NCBI RefSeq assembly: GCF_001907695.1
Contig: NZ_KV880639.1
Coordinates: 74,103 to 138,102, forward strand
DNA: 64,000 bases
Direction of reading: 5' to 3'
DNA from: Thalassospira sp. TSL5-1
GTDB taxonomy: Bacteria; Pseudomonadota; Alphaproteobacteria; Rhodospirillales; Thalassospiraceae
Each line of letters begins with the position of its first letter. Within the stretch, counting starts at the first letter, position 1. Positions 63,718 through 64,000 of this stretch are shown here, piece by piece. The notes under the pieces were generated by a model. It was not told where the DNA came from. It saw nothing but the letters and a program-made list of their open reading frames with translations, and did no database searches. A program made the position numbers and the translations under genes.

Positions 63718-64000
63718 ATGCTGGCCCTAACCGTCTTGGGGATACTCGTTAACCGGACATTGTTTATGATTTCCATGTTCCGCGTCGGCTTTGCCAGACC
63801 GACCAGACAACCTGATACCAATGACTTTTTGCCATCACGCATGACGGCACGAAGGCTGTTGTGCGTGATAGGGATTGTGCTGCTATCGCTAATTGCAGTT
63901 TCGGCCAACAGCCACACGGCGTTTGCCCGCACCTATACAGCCCTGATTGTCGATGGTGATACGGGGCAAGTGCTGCACGAATATCGCGCTGATCAAAAGG
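63718..64000 (+). CDS. D-alanyl-D-alanine carboxypeptidase, 5' part only
   Basis: The frame ends at the window edge. The visible part includes a signal peptide (RRLLCVIGIVLLSLIAVSANSHTAFA) followed by RTYTALIVDGDTGQVLHEYRADQ, the start of a serine carboxypeptidase of the DacA/S11 family, which trims the terminal D-Ala of peptidoglycan stems. In-frame ATGs lie at 63718, 63766, 63775 and 63841; the signal peptide fits 63841 best, while 63718 has a weak GGA ribosome site. The catalytic SxxK lies beyond the window, so the call rests on the N-terminal strand only. Confidence 0.6.
   Translation, partial: MLALTVLGILVNRTLFMISMFRVGFARPTRQPDTNDFLPSRMTARRLLCVIGIVLLSLIAVSANSHTAFARTYTALIVDGDTGQVLHEYRADQK

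Noticed and set aside
1-64000. Search for mobile elements, prophage, CRISPR, toxin-antitoxin or antiphage systems
   Set aside because: No transposase, integrase, repeat-spacer array, restriction enzyme or small toxin-antitoxin pair could be recognised in any frame; the window reads as core chromosome.

Overview
The window is a 64 kb piece of chromosome from an alphaproteobacterium, most likely Rhodospirillales and perhaps Thalassospira; this is inferred from gene order and protein character, not from a database search. Supporting signs are an iscR-type Rrf2 regulator next to a SUF/ISC-type desulfurase, the order rne / amiC / mrcA / prfB, an RNase E with a long charged insertion inside its S1 domain, a fused ThiS-ThiG, an alphaproteobacterial-style phasin and moderate GC. 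I see no insertion sequence, prophage, CRISPR array, tRNA or rRNA gene. It is mainly core chromosome with small accessory patches.

Layout. 0-2.7 kb: leftward cysE-iscR-cysteine desulfurase operon, running off the left edge, with a promoter carrying an IscR type-1 operator. 2.7-16 kb: an alpha/beta hydrolase, anmK, tyrS, a giant AsmA/YhdP-like envelope protein, glnE, bcp, a degenerate phosphorelay-like protein, a DUF455 ferritin-like protein and a small membrane protein. 16-28 kb is more accessory: a DMT permease with divergent LysR regulator, adhP, a GST, an Ada-AlkA fusion overlapping ogt, an emrRAB-type efflux operon and a YjiH-family transporter. 28-39 kb: prfB (with its programmed frameshift), a Tat-exported PhoD, PBP1A, AmiC and, divergently, rne. 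39-47 kb: an XRE-cupin regulator, GNAT acetyltransferase, YdcZ permease, aminotransferase, a gamma-glutamyltranspeptidase-like lipoprotein lacking the usual nucleophile, a BepA-like M48 protease, a lipoprotein, a DsbA-like protein and thiSG. 47-54 kb: aroQ-accB-accC, a secreted Ala/Val/Gln-rich protein, aat, serA and a FemAB-like acyltransferase. 54-64 kb: an MCP with a companion periplasmic Cache protein, an intergenic region with a candidate structured small RNA, a hypothetical protein, clpS-clpA, a phasin, a lipoprotein and the start of a D-Ala-D-Ala carboxypeptidase.

How the parts work together. Cysteine supply (cysE) and Fe-S assembly (iscR, desulfurase) appear to share one IscR-sensed promoter. 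Several genes serve the envelope: AsmA-like protein, AmiC, PBP1A, BepA-like protease, DsbA-like protein, AnmK and the carboxypeptidase. ClpS/ClpA and Aat, all in this window, are the components of the N-end rule (Aat adds Leu/Phe, ClpS recognises it, ClpA unfolds). The alkylation-repair pair forms a self-contained adaptive-response unit.

The least explained features are the 57.1-57.9 kb intergenic region (predicted promoter with two helically phased repeats, stem-loops, strong terminator and no convincing ORF), the HPt/receiver-like protein lacking both phosphorylatable residues, the GGT-like lipoprotein without its catalytic threonine, and the secreted Cache protein paired with an MCP. None of these is proven novel; each is stated with a test.
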